Origin: Stammera capleta_AO
GTDB taxonomy: Bacteria > Pseudomonadota > Gammaproteobacteria > Enterobacterales > Enterobacteriaceae
Direction of reading: 5' to 3'
NCBI GenBank assembly: GCA_036689365.1
Contig: CP144805.1
Coordinates: 124,001-188,000 of the forward strand
DNA length: 64,000 nt
The translations under genes were made by a program, and so were the position numbers. Shown in pieces: positions 31,900-43,698 of the stretch. The notes under the pieces are model-generated. The model worked only from the letters and a program-made list of their open reading frames with translations, was not told the DNA's origin and did no database searches. How positions within the stretch are numbered: position 1 is the stretch's first letter; the number at the start of each line of letters is the position of its first letter.

Positions 31900-33324
31900 A
31901 TGATATTTAAGCAACCTAAACAAATTTATCTTTTATTAATATTAGAACTATTAGAACGTTTTAGTTTTTATAGTTTACAATCCATTATTATAATATATTT
32001 AGTAAAAAAAATTTCTTTATCAGAACAAAATGCTATAAATATATTTTCTTCATTTAATGCATTAATATATAGTTCAATAATAATAGGAGGATGACTAAGT
32101 GATAAAATAATAGGATTTAAAAGAACATTATTTTTAAGTTTAATCTTGTTAATAATAGGATATATAAATATATATATATCAGAAAATAATATTAATATAT
32201 TATATTTAGGAATATCAATAATATCTTTAGGAACATGTTTATTTAAACCAACATTATCATCACTATTAGCTAATATATATAAAAAAAAATCTATTATACC
32301 AGATACTGGTTTTACTATGTATTATATGTCTATAAATATAGGATCATTTTTATCTATAATAATTACACCTTGATTAGTTCATAATTATGGATGAAAATTA
32401 TCTTTTTGTTTGCCATTATTTAGTTTAATAATTGCTCTATTAATTTATATAAAATTTAAAAAAATTCTTAAAAATTACGGATCAAAAATTGATTTTTTAG
32501 AAATTAATAAAAAAAATATATATATATCTATATTTTTATTGACAACTATTTTAATAACTATATTTTATTTAATAAATAAACAAAAATTAATTAATGATAT
32601 TATTAAAATAATAATTTTAACAATAATATTAATATTTATAAAAAAAACTTGACTATTAAATATAAAAAAAAAAAAAAAAATTATAGTTATGTTTATTTTA
32701 ATGATAGAAGCTATAATATTCTTTATATTATATAATCAAATCCCAACATCAATAAATTTTTTTACTATTAAAAATGTTAAACCTAATATATTAAATATAA
32801 ATTTTTCTCCAGAACAATTTCAATCACTAAATCCATTTTGGATTATAATATTTAGTCCTATATTATCATATATATATAATAAATTAGGAAAAAAATGATC
32901 TATAATTAATAAATTTTCTATAGGAATTATTTTATATTCAATATCTTTTATTATATTACCAATAGGTATATATTTAAGTACTGATAATAAAGGATTAATG
33001 TCATCTTACTGATTAATACTAAGTTACGCTTTTCAAAGTATAGGAGAATTAATGGTATCAGGATTAGGACTATCAATGATTACTCAATTAGTTCCTAAAA
33101 AACTATTAAGATTAACTATTAGTACATGATTTTTAATTACATCTATATCAATTATAATATCAGCTAATATAGCTAATTTAATAACATTTTCTAAAAATAT
33201 AAATAATTTAGAATCAATTAAAATATATTCAAATAATTTTCTTAAAATAGGAACATATAGCATTATAATATCAATTATAATACTATTACTAACTCCTATA
33301 TTAAACTCAATAATAAAAAAATAG
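31900..33324 (+). CDS. POT-family proton-coupled oligopeptide transporter
   Basis: Inner-membrane importer of di- and tripeptides driven by the proton gradient (MFS; DtpA/DtpB relatives). 474 aa (E. coli ~490-500) with about 12 hydrophobic segments. The diagnostic ExxERFxxY motif is near the start (LELLERFSFYSLQSI), followed by GGWLSDKIIGFKRTL and GTCLFKPTLSSLLANIY, then TGFTMYYMSINIGSF. ATG 31900 has AAAGGA 9 nt upstream. Trp residues are TGA except one TGG. It could supply amino acids to a cell that lacks visible amino-acid synthesis. Substrate range is inferred. Confidence 0.85.
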
Positions 33325-33357
33325 TATTAATTTAAAATAAAAATTAATGGAGAGATA

Positions 33358-34302
33358 ATGAATATAGCAATTATAATATGCATGCATGGTACATTAAGTT
33401 TAGAAATATTAAAAACAATAGAACTAATAATAGGAAAACAAAAAAATATTTCTGCAATAAAATTTTTACCAGGAGAAAATATTAATAATCTAATTAATAA
33501 ATATAAAAAATCATTTAAAGAATTATGTATATCTGATGGAATAATTTTTTTTGTAGATATAATGGGAGGCAGTCCATTTAATGCAGCTAATAAAATATTA
33601 CATAAAAAAAAAATAAAATGTGATATTATTTCAGGAACTAATATACCTATGATTCTTGAAGTATGTATGGCTAGAGAAGAAAATAAAAATTTTAACGAAT
33701 TAATATCTTTAGCTATAAATATAGGTAAAAAAAGCATTAATAATACAAAAAAAATAAATAATATTACAAAAATAAACAAAAAAAAAAAAACTAATAAAGA
33801 TAAAAAATATAATTATATGAAAATTATGCTTGCCAGAATAGATGATAGATTAATACATGGACAAGTATGTACTGGATGAAGTAAAGAATTTAAAATATCT
33901 AGAATTATAGTTATAAACGATTTAATATCAAAAGATAAAATAAGAGTTAAATTACTAACACAAGTTTCTCCTCCTAATATTACATCTCATGTAGTAGATA
34001 TAAATAAATTTATAAAAGTATATAATAATCCAAAATATTTTGGAGAAAAAGTTTTATTATTATTTACAAATCCCAAAGATATAATTGAAATTATCAAAAA
34101 AGGAGTTAAAATTAAATCTATTAATATAGGAGGAATGTCATATAAAAAAGGTAAAAAACAAATTACTGATGCTATATCAGTAAATGAAAATGATATAAAA
34201 TCATTTTATAAATTAAATAAAATGAACATAGAATTAGAAATAAGAAAAGTACCTAACGATAATAAAATAAATTTAATAGATATATTAAATAAAAATAAAT
34301 AA
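33358..34302 (+). CDS. manX: PTS mannose-family IIAB component
   Basis: Cytoplasmic phosphocarrier that passes phosphate from HPr to the incoming hexose. 314 aa (E. coli 323). IIA domain with phosphorylated His10 (CMHGTLSL) and VDIMGGSPFNAANK; a Lys-rich linker (about 125-150); IIB domain with ARIDDRLIHGQV, His167 being the second phosphorylation site. GGAGAG precedes the ATG. First gene of manXYZ; the IIC/IID genes follow by 18 and 19 bp. The PTS enzymes EI and HPr must lie elsewhere in the genome. Confidence 0.94.
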
Positions 34303-34320
34303 ATTTAAATAGGAAAAAAA

Positions 34321-35124
34321 ATGGAAATAACTTTTACACAAATAGTGTTAATATTTTTAGCTAGTTGTTTAATAGGAGCAGAATCTATATTAGATGAATT
34401 TCAATTACATAGACCTATAATAGCATGTTCATTAATAGGATGAATATTAGGTGATTTAAAAACCGGAGTAATATTAGGTGGAACATTAGAAATAATTTCA
34501 TTAGGTTGAATGAATATAGGTGCTGCTATATCACCAGATACAGCTTTAGCATCAATAATATCAACAATATTAGTTATAATAAGTAAACAAAGTATAGGAT
34601 CAGGAATAGCCTTAGCATTACCATTATCTGCAACAGGACAAATATTAACTATAATAATACGTAGTCTAACTATAGGTTTACAACATTTAGCAGATAAAAC
34701 AATTAAAAAAAACCAAAATTTATTCTTAATTTCATGTATACATATAACTGCTTTGTTTCTACAATCTATGAGAATAGCAATTCCTACATTAATAATTATT
34801 TTATCTATGGGAACAGAAATAATACAGAAAACATTAAATTCTATACCACTTGTAATTACTAATGGTTTAAATATAGCTGGAGGAATAATAGTTGTTGTAG
34901 GATATGCAATGGTAATAAATATGATGAAAACAAAATCATTAATGCCATTTTTTTATTTAGGATTTACTATAGCTGCATTTACTAAATTTAATTTAGTAGG
35001 ATTAGGTATAATAGCTTTATCTTTAGCAATTATATATATACAATTATCACCAAAATATTATATTGAAAAATTAAATAATAATGTTAATAAAAAAAACATA
35101 ATCAAAGAAGACGAATTAGATTAA
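34321..35124 (+). CDS. manY: PTS mannose-family IIC component
   Basis: Membrane channel subunit of the mannose PTS. 267 aa (E. coli 266). Starts MEITFTQIVLIFLA, with GAESILDEFQLHRPIIACSLIGW, LGGTLEIISLGWMNIGAAISPD and several long hydrophobic segments. Two Trp in the first 63 residues are TGA, so the standard code would start the gene late at 34510. AGGAA lies 8 nt before the ATG. Well conserved despite the AT content, suggesting that sugar import is under strong selection. Confidence 0.94.
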
Positions 35125-35143
35125 TTAATAAAGGAATAAATAA

Positions 35144-35977
35144 ATGAATAAAAAAAAAATAAATAATACAGATTTAAATAAAGTATTTCTACGTAGTAAT
35201 CTTTTACAAGGTTCATGAAACTTTGAAAGAATGCAAGCATTAGGTTTTTGTTATGCTATGGTACCAATAATAAATAAACTTTATCATGATAACAAAAAAG
35301 AAAAAAAAAAAGCTACACAAAGACATTTAGAATTTTTTAACACACACCCATATATGGTAGCTCCTATATTAGGAGTTATAATAGCTATGGAAGAAAAAAA
35401 AGCTAATGGATCAAATATAGATGAAAGTGCTATAAATAGTTTAAAAATAGGATTAATGGGACCTCTAGCAGGTATAGGAGATCCTATATTTTGAGGAACT
35501 TTAAGACCAATATTAGCAGCATTAGGTTCTAGTCTAGCTTTAGATGGAAATATTATAGGACCTATAATATTTTTCCTTTCTTTTAATACTATTAGAATAT
35601 CTACATTATACTATGGTATACATTATGGATATAGAAAAGGTTTAAATATTGTTAAAACATTAAATAAAAATTTATTGCAAAAATTAACAGAAGGTTCATC
35701 AATATTAGGTTTATTTATTATGGGTGCTTTAGTAAATAAATGAACAAAAATAAATATACCAGTAGTTATATCAAATGTACAACAATATCAAAGTAATGTA
35801 AGAAAAATTACTACTATACAAAATATATTCGATCAATTAATTCCAGGATTAATACCTTTATTACTGACATTAACATGTATGTGATTATTAAAAAAAAAAA
35901 TTAATCCTATATTAATTATGACATGCATATTTATAATTAGTATTATAGGTAATTATTTTAAAATACTACAAAATTAA
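35144..35977 (+). CDS. manZ: PTS mannose-family IID component
   Basis: Second membrane subunit of the mannose permease. 277 aa (E. coli 283). LRSNLLQGSWNFERMQALGFCYAMVP, FFNTHPYMVAPILGVIIAMEE, LKIGLMGPLAGIGDPIFWGTLRP and a C-terminal membrane helix pair are present. AAGGAA lies 8 nt before ATG 35144. Trp residues are TGA. The operon ends in the strong hairpin at 36017. Confidence 0.94.
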
Positions 35978-36016
35978 AAATATAAATTTTAAATAAACAT
36001 TACACAAAATATATAT

Positions 36017-36041
36017 AAACCCATATTTAAAATATGGGTTT
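36017..36041. terminator. Bidirectional terminator between manZ and nrdB
   Basis: Perfect 12-bp stem AAACCCATATTT / AAATATGGGTTT around a single A, with three GC pairs, in the convergent gap. A-tract and T-tract edges on both sides allow it to end either transcript. Confidence 0.65.
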
Positions 36042-36046
36042 AAAAA

Positions 36047-37156
36047 TTATATTTCAATATTAGACAAAACATCTGTATTTATTTCAGAATCTACTTGACC
36101 AACTAAATAAGAACTAATTTCAGTTTCTTGAGGAGCAATCTGTATATTTTCTGAAATTAATCAATTATTTATTCATGGCAAAGGATTATAATTTATCTTA
36201 AAAGGAGAATTTAAATATATTGATTTCATTCTTAAATTAGTAATATATTCTATATATTTATAAATTATTTTTTTATTTAAACCTATTACAGATTCATTGG
36301 AAAATAAATAATTAGCTCATTCTTTTTCTTGATCAGAAACTTTAATATATAAATCATAACTTTCTTGTTTACACTCTTTAACTATATCAATCATATTTTC
36401 ATTTTTTACAAAATTCATAATATTCAATATTTTTTGAGTGCCTAATAAATGTAAACTTTCATCACGAGCTATAAAACGAATAACTTTAGCATTACCTTCC
36501 ATAAGATTTCTTTCAGCAAAAGAAAAAGAACAGGCAAAACTTACATAAAAACGTATAGCTTCCAAAGCATTTATACTAATTAAACATAAATAAAGACTTT
36601 TTTTAATTTCTCTTAAAAAATCTTTATCAAATGATAATTTATTATTTATATTTAAATTATTAGTAATAGAAATTAATTTATCATAATATTTAGATATATC
36701 CTTGGCTCTTTTAATTATATAATTATTATCCACAATACTATCAAATATAACACTAGGTTCATTAAAAATATTTCTTATTATATGAGTATAAGAACGTGAA
36801 TGTATAGTTTCAAAAAAAGACCAAGTTTGTATTCATGTTTCTAATTCAGGTATAGATACTAAAGGTAATAAAGCTATACTAGGACTTCTACCCTGAATAG
36901 AATCTAATAAAGTTTGATACTTTAAATTACTTACAAATATATGTTTTTCATATTCAGATAAATTCTGAAAATCAATCCTATCTTTAGATAAATCTATCTC
37001 TTCAGGTCTTCAAAAAAAAGATAATTGTTTTTGTATTAAATTCTCAAAAAATAAATATTTTTGTTGATCATAACGAGCAATATTTACTGATTGTCCTAAA
37101 AACATAGGTTCTTTTAATTGATTATTTTTTTTTTTAGAAAAAGTAGTATAAATCAT
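36047..37156 (-). CDS. nrdB: Ribonucleotide reductase class Ia, beta subunit
   Basis: Carries the di-iron tyrosyl radical used by NrdA; assembling the cofactor needs O2. 369 aa (E. coli 376). LGQSVNIARYDQQKY, EEIDLSKDRIDFQ, ELETWIQTWSFFETIHSRSYTHI (iron ligands), ALEAIRFYVSFACSFSFAE with the radical Tyr region, ARDESLHL, and the tail EISSYLVGQVDSEI...DVLSN that docks to NrdA. Trp residues are a mixture of TGA and TGG (the radical-transfer region uses both). Nine bp downstream of nrdA. Confidence 0.95.
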
Positions 37157-37165
37157 TTTATTTAT

Positions 37166-39439
37166 TTAAATTTCACAAAAATTACATGACAAAGAAGAAC
37201 ATTTATTAATATCTTGCTGATCTTCAGCACCATCTCTAATATTTTGATAATATAAAGTTTTTATACCTAATTTATAAGAAATCAATAAATCTTTAAGTAA
37301 AACCGTCATAGGTATTCTATTGTTTTTAAAATTTAAAGGATTATAACTAATATTAGTAGAAATAGATTGATCAATAAATTTCTGAATAATAGAAACTAAA
37401 TGTAAATAACCAATATTATCTGGTAAATCCCATAATAATTCATATTTATCTTTTAATTTTAATATTTCTGGTACTACTTGTTTTAAAACACCATTTTTAG
37501 ATATTTTAATAGTTATAAAACCTCTAGGAGGTTCAATACCATTTGTAGAATTAGAAATCTGTGATGAAGTTTCAGAAGGCATAATAGCTGATAAAGTAGA
37601 ATTACGTAAACCATATTTATTAATTTTTTTACGCAATTTTTTTCAATTACAATATAATATTTCATTACATATTTTATCAACATCTTTTTTATAAGTATCT
37701 ATAGGTAATAAACCGATAGAATAATTTGTATGATTATAAAAATTACATTTACCTTTTTCTTTTGCTAAAATATTAGAAGCTCTTAATAAATAAAATTGTA
37801 TAAATTCAAAAGTTTTATGTGTTAATTTTTTTGCACTACCATCTGAATAACGAACTCCATTCTTAGCTAAATAATAAGCAAAATTAGTTACTCCTATACC
37901 TAAAGAACGTCTATTTAAAGCACTTAATTTAGCAGCATAAATAGGATATTCTTGATAATCTATAAGTTCATCTAAAGCTCTAACTAATAAAATAGATAAA
38001 TTTTTTATTTCTTTTAAATCTTTTATTTTACCTAAATTAAAAGCAGATAATACACAAAGTGAAATTTCACCTTTATTACTATTTGGAGAAACTAATGGTT
38101 TAGTAGGTAAAGTTATTTCTAAACATAAATTAGATTGCCTAATAGGAGATTTCTTAGAATTAAAAGAACTATGATTATTACAATGATCTACATTTTGTAT
38201 ATATATTCTTCCTGTAGAAGTTCTTTCTTGCATTAATAATGTAAATAAATCAACAGAAAAAATTTTTTTTTTTCTTAAATTATCTTTTTTTTCATAAAAA
38301 CAATATAATTTTTTAAATTTGTCTTGATCTATAAAAAAATATTTATATAAATCAGGAACATCTGAAGGATTAAATAAAGTAATATATTTTTTATTAATTA
38401 AACGTTGATACATTAATTTGTTTAATTGAACACAATAATCCATATGTCTAACTCTATTTTCTTCTATTCCTCTATTATTTTTTAAAACTAATAAATCTTC
38501 AACTTCTAAATGTCATATAGGATAAAATAATGTAGCTGCTCCATTTCTAATTCCTCCCTGAGAACAACATTTTACAGCACTCTGAAATAATTTATAAAAA
38601 GGTATACATCCAGTATGAAATGTTTCCCCTGAACGTATAGGACTACCCAAAGCTCTTAATCGTCCTACATTAATACCTATACCAGCTCTTTTAGATACAT
38701 AATTAATAATAGAATTTGTAGTAGCATTAATAGAATCTAAACTATCATCACATTCTATTAATACACAAGAACTAAATTGTCTTACAGGAGTTCTAACTCC
38801 TGCCATAATAGGAGTAGGCAAAGAAATTTTAAATAATGAAATTGCATCATAAAAATTTTTAATATATTTTAAACGAACATCCTTTTTGTACCTAACAAAT
38901 AAACATGCAGAAATTAAAATATAAGCAAATTGTAAACTTTCATATATTTTACCAGTAACTCTATTCTGTACTAAATACTTTCCTTCTAGTTGTTTTACTG
39001 CTACATAAGACAAAGACATATCTCTATTATGATCTACATAATTATTTAATATATTGAATTCCTCTTTAGAATATTCTTTTAATAAAATATTATCATATTT
39101 ATTAATAGAAACTAAATATGTAACATGATCATACAAAGATGGAGGATTAAATTTTCCATAAGCTTTTTTTCTTAAATTAAAAATTAAAAGTCTAGCAGAC
39201 ATAAATTGATAATCAGGATAATTTTCTGAAATTAAATCAGCAGAAATTTTTATCATAATTTTATGAATACTAGAAGTTTTTATACCATTAAAAAATTGAA
39301 TATAAGATTCCTTTTTAATTTTAGATATAGAAATATTTTTTAAACCATATGAAGCATAATTTAATACTTTATTAATTTTATTTAAATTTATTAATTCTTT
39401 ACTACCATTTCTTTTTGTAACATACCAATTTCTATTCAT
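37166..39439 (-). CDS. nrdA: Ribonucleotide reductase class Ia, alpha subunit
   Basis: Reduces ribonucleoside diphosphates to deoxy forms. 757 aa (E. coli 761). The ATP cone (VTKRNGSKELINLNKI), FSSCVLIECDDS (first redox Cys), GGIRNGAATLFYP, NGEISLCVLSAFNLG (radical Cys), PIDTYKKD, IMPSETSSQISNSTNGIEPPR and the C-terminal redox pair CSSLSCNFCEI are all intact. Trp TGA codons at 38511 and 37640 split the gene under the standard code. Together with NrdB it implies that the cells see oxygen. Confidence 0.96.
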
Positions 39440-39614
39440 AATATCCTTTATGATCTTTTTTTTTTAAAAATTTATTAATTAAAATAATTTAATATAATTT
39501 ATAAAATGTAATAAATTTTAAATATTACAAAAATAAATTTTATAATATATTATATAAATTAACATAATTAATATAAACATAAAATAAAATTAATAAAATA
39601 ATTTAGAGAAATTA

Positions 39615-42068
39615 ATGAAAAAAAAAAATTCTAAAGAAAATAAAAATATAAATATAAAAAAAGAACTTAAAAAATCATATTTAGATTATGCTATGTCTGT
39701 AATAATTAATAGAGCATTACCAGATATAAGAGATGGACTAAAACCAGTACATAGAAGAATTTTATATGCAATGTATATTTTAAAAAATAATTACAATAAA
39801 AAATATAAAAAATCCGCTAGAATCGTAGGAGATGTTATAGGAAAATATCATCCACATGGAGACAATGCTGTATATGAATCTATAGTAAGAATGGCTCAAA
39901 ATTTTTCATTAAGATATCCATTAATTAATGGACAAGGAAATTTTGGATCAATAGATGGAGATCCAGCAGCTGCTATGAGATATACAGAAATAAAAATGTC
40001 AAAAATAACTCAAGAACTTCTTGAAGATATAAAAAAAAATACCGTAAATTTTTTACCAAATTATGATTCTACAGAATTAATTCCAGAAATATTACCTAGC
40101 AAAATACCTAATATACTTATTAATGGATCCACAGGAATAGCTGTAGGTATGGCTACAAATATACCACCTCATAATATTAAAGAAGTAATAAATGCACTTT
40201 TAAAATTTATTGAAAATAAAAAAATAACTACTAAAAATTTAATGAAATATATTAAAGGACCAGATTTTCCTACAGGAGGAATAATAGAAAATAATCATGG
40301 TATATATAAAGCATATAAAACTGGAAAAGGAATAATTAAAATAAAAGCTAAAATAAAAATAGAAAAAAATAATAAAAATAATAAAAAATTAATAGTTATA
40401 AAAGAATTACCTTACCAAACTAATAAAATAAAAATAATAGAAAAAATAATAGAATTAATTAAAATTAAAAAAATAGAAGGTATAAATAATATAAGAGATG
40501 AATCTAATAAAGAAGGTATAAGAATAATTATAGAAACAAAAAAAGACATTAAAAAAAAAATATTAATAAATCAATTATTATATTTAACTAATCTTAAAAT
40601 TAATTACGGTATAAATATAATAGCTTTATATAAAAAAAAACCTAAAAAATTTAATTTAAAAGAAATATTTAATATATTCATAAAACACAGAAAAAAAATA
40701 ATTAAAAAAAAAACTTTATTTAAACTAAACATTATAAAAAAAAAAATTCATATATTAAAAGGATTAATAATTAGTTCTTTTCATATAGATGAAATTATTA
40801 ATATAATTAAAAATTCTAAACAATTAGATGAAGCTAAAAAAAAAATATCTAAATTAAATTTTAAAAAAAATATATATATTAAATTAATAAATATAAAAAA
40901 AAAAGAATATAAATTAAGTAAAAAACAAATCTCATCAATATTAAATTTAAATTTAAGTAAATTAACACATATAGAACAAAATAAAATAAAACATAAATAT
41001 TATAAATTAAATAAAAAAAAATATATATTAAAAAAAATACTTACAGAAAAAAAAATTTTATTAAATATAATTAAAAAAGAATTTATTGACATAAAAAATA
41101 AATATGGAGATAAAAGAATTACAAAAATAAATAAAAAATATAAAAAAATAAAAACAAAAGATTTAATAAAAAAAGAAAAAATAATAATTTTTTTAACAAA
41201 ATTAAATTTTTTAATTTACCAGAAAATATCTAAATATAATATACAACATAAAGGAGGTAAAGGAAAAAAAATTAATAAATTAAAAAATAATAATTGTATT
41301 AGAAAAATTATAATTACTAATACTCATAACAATATATTATTATTTTCTAACAAAGGAAGAATGTTCAAAATTAAAATTTATAAATTAATTAAAAAAAACA
41401 CTATAAAAAATAAACTAATAACAAATTTTATAAAACTTAAAAAAAAAGAAAAAATAACATGCTGAATAAAAAAAAAAAATATATATAAATATTTTATTAT
41501 ATTAACAAGTAAAGGATTAATAAAAAAAATTAAAATAAACAAATCTAAAAAAAATGGTTTAAATATTATTAATTTAAAAAATAAAGATAAAATTATAAAT
41601 GTAAATTTATTAAATAAAAAAAAAGATATAATGTTATTTACTAAATTAGGTAAAGCAATAAGATTTAAAATAAAATTAATTAGAGAAATGAGTAGAAAAT
41701 CATTAGGAATAAAAGCAATTAAATTAAATTCAAAAGATAAAATAATATCATCAATAATACCTAATAACAAAAAAGAAATTTTAATAGTTACTGAAAAAGG
41801 TTATGGTAAAAGAACTTTAATTAATGAATTTTTAACTAAATCTAGAGCAATAAAAGGAATAAAATATATAAAAAATAATTTTAAAAATGGCAACGTTGTA
41901 AAAGTAATTGAAATAAATAAAAAAGACGAATTAATAATTGTAACAAATAAAAAAAATATAATTCGTATTTTAGTAAAAGAAATTAAAATATTAAAAAGAA
42001 ACACCCAAGGTATAATATTAATTAGATTAAAAAAATCAGAAAAAGTAATAGATATACAAAAATTATAA
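39615..42068 (+). CDS. gyrA: DNA gyrase subunit A
   Basis: Breaks and rejoins DNA for negative supercoiling. 817 aa (E. coli 875). Catalytic Tyr123 in AAAMRYTEIKM, GKYHPHGDNAVY (quinolone region), NGSTGIAVGMATNIPPHN. The C-terminal wrapping domain has QHKGGKGKK, a GyrA box (QRRGGKG in E. coli), so this is gyrase and not topoisomerase IV. The acidic C-terminal tail is missing. Only one Trp, as TGA at 41463-41465. Very Lys/Ile/Asn-rich compared with gyrB, which lies on the other strand. Confidence 0.95.
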
Positions 42069-42091
42069 TAAATGTTTCTTTAAAATAAAAA

Positions 42092-43504
42092 TTATAAAAC
42101 ATGAACTGAAGTAGTATTACTAGTCCCAGATGATACTAAAGCTCCAGAAATCATAATTACTATATCACCTACTTTGGCATAACCAGTAGAAATAGATAAT
42201 TCTTTGCCTATACGATAAAAATCATCAGTAGAATTTATTGATTCTATTACCATAGGTACTACTCCTTTACTTAAAATTAATTGTCTAGCTACACATTCAT
42301 CTTTAGTTAAAGCTAGAATCAAAGATCTAGGAAAATACTTTCTAATAAATTTTGCAGATTTTCCTGCTCTAGTATAAACTAAAATTAAAGGACAATTTAA
42401 TTTTTTAGATATATCTACAGAACTACTACAAATAGCTTCACTAATAGGCATATGTTTATCCTCTTTATAATTTGAAAAATTATATTTCATAGAATTATCA
42501 GTATGCTCACATATAGTTGACATAATTTTTACAGATTCAACTGGATATTTACCTTTAGCACTTTCTGCTGATAACATAACAGCATCAGTTCCATCTAATA
42601 TAGCATTAGCTACATCACCTGCTTCAGCTCTAGTAGGTCTGGGATTATTAATCATTGATTCTAACATTTGAGTAGCTGTAATAACCACTTTTCTAGAAAA
42701 ATTACATTTTTTTATCATCATTTTTTGAGCAAAAATTACATCTTCTACAGGTATTTCAACACCTAAATCACCTCTTGCCACCATAATACCATCAGATACA
42801 TTTAATATTTTATCAAAATTATTTAAACCTTCTCTGTTTTCAATTTTAGATATAATTTGAATTTTATTACCATTATTTTTATCTAAAAATTTTCTTATTT
42901 CTAATACATCAGAACTTTTTCTTATAAATGAAGCTGCAATAAAATCAACTTTATATTTACAACCAAAAATTAAATCATATTTATCTTGATTTGATAAAGA
43001 AGGTAAAGAAACAGAAATATTAGGTAAATTAATCCCTTTATTTTCGCCTAAAAAACCATTATTATGAACTTTACAAATTACTTTATTAATTTCTTTTCTA
43101 ATTACTTCCATAGAAATTAAACCATCATCAATCAAAACAATATCACCAATACTAATATCTCTTATAAAATTTTTATAAGATACACTAACAATATTTTTAT
43201 TACCTATAAATTTTTTATCATATATAAAACTAAAGAGTTGACCAGAACGTAAATACACTTCTTTAGAATTTTCTAATTTAGAAGTACGTATTTCTGGACC
43301 TTTAGTATCTAATAATAAAGGAATTTTTTTTCCCGTTATATTCATAACTTTTCTTAAATTATTTATATGATTTTTATGAATATCATGATTTCCATGAGAA
43401 AAATTTAATCTAGCTACATCCATACCTGAATTTATTAATTTAACCAAAATATCTACATTATTTATATTTGGTCCTAAAGTACAAACAATCTTAGTTTTTT
43501 TCAT
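42092..43504 (-). CDS. pykF: Pyruvate kinase I (fructose-bisphosphate-activated type)
   Basis: Makes ATP and pyruvate from PEP. 470 aa, exactly the length of E. coli PykF, and clearly nearer to PykF than to PykA (MKKTKIVCTLGP, LLDTKGPEIRTSKLE, VARGDLGVEIPVE, TATQMLESMINNPRPTRAEAGDVANA, and the C-terminal LSKGVVPMV and SGALVSSGTSNTTSVHVL effector region). PEP is also the phosphoryl donor for the PTS encoded nearby, so PykF competes with sugar uptake for PEP. No Trp codon. Convergent with gyrA. Confidence 0.96.
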   Translation of the reverse strand: MKKTKIVCTLGPNINNVDILVKLINSGMDVARLNFSHGNHDIHKNHINNLRKVMNITGKKIPLLLDTKGPEIRTSKLENSKEVYLRSGQLFSFIYDKKFIGNKNIVSVSYKNFIRDISIGDIVLIDDGLISMEVIRKEINKVICKVHNNGFLGENKGINLPNISVSLPSLSNQDKYDLIFGCKYKVDFIAASFIRKSSDVLEIRKFLDKNNGNKIQIISKIENREGLNNFDKILNVSDGIMVARGDLGVEIPVEDVIFAQKMMIKKCNFSRKVVITATQMLESMINNPRPTRAEAGDVANAILDGTDAVMLSAESAKGKYPVESVKIMSTICEHTDNSMKYNFSNYKEDKHMPISEAICSSSVDISKKLNCPLILVYTRAGKSAKFIRKYFPRSLILALTKDECVARQLILSKGVVPMVIESINSTDDFYRIGKELSISTGYAKVGDIVIMISGALVSSGTSNTTSVHVL

Positions 43505-43541
43505 ATTATTAATATTTTTTAAAAATAAATAATTATCTAAT

Positions 43542-43613
43542 TGCGTTCTAGTGGAATCGAACCACTGACTTCCATCACGTCAAAATGGCACTCTACCTCT
43601 GAGTTAAGAACGC
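43542..43613 (-). tRNA. tRNA-Val (anticodon GAC)
   Basis: Acceptor GCGTTCT / AGAACGC with discriminator A; anticodon stem CCATT/GATGG around loop TTGACGT gives GAC; T-arm with GGTTCGATTCC. 72 nt, no encoded CCA. Reads GUU/GUC. It stands alone between pykF and tyrS. Confidence 0.93.
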
Positions 43614-43698
43614 TAAAATTAAATTTATGTTAATATACAATATTATTATATAATAAAAATTTATAATATTTAATTATTAAAAAAATTTATTTAAAATA

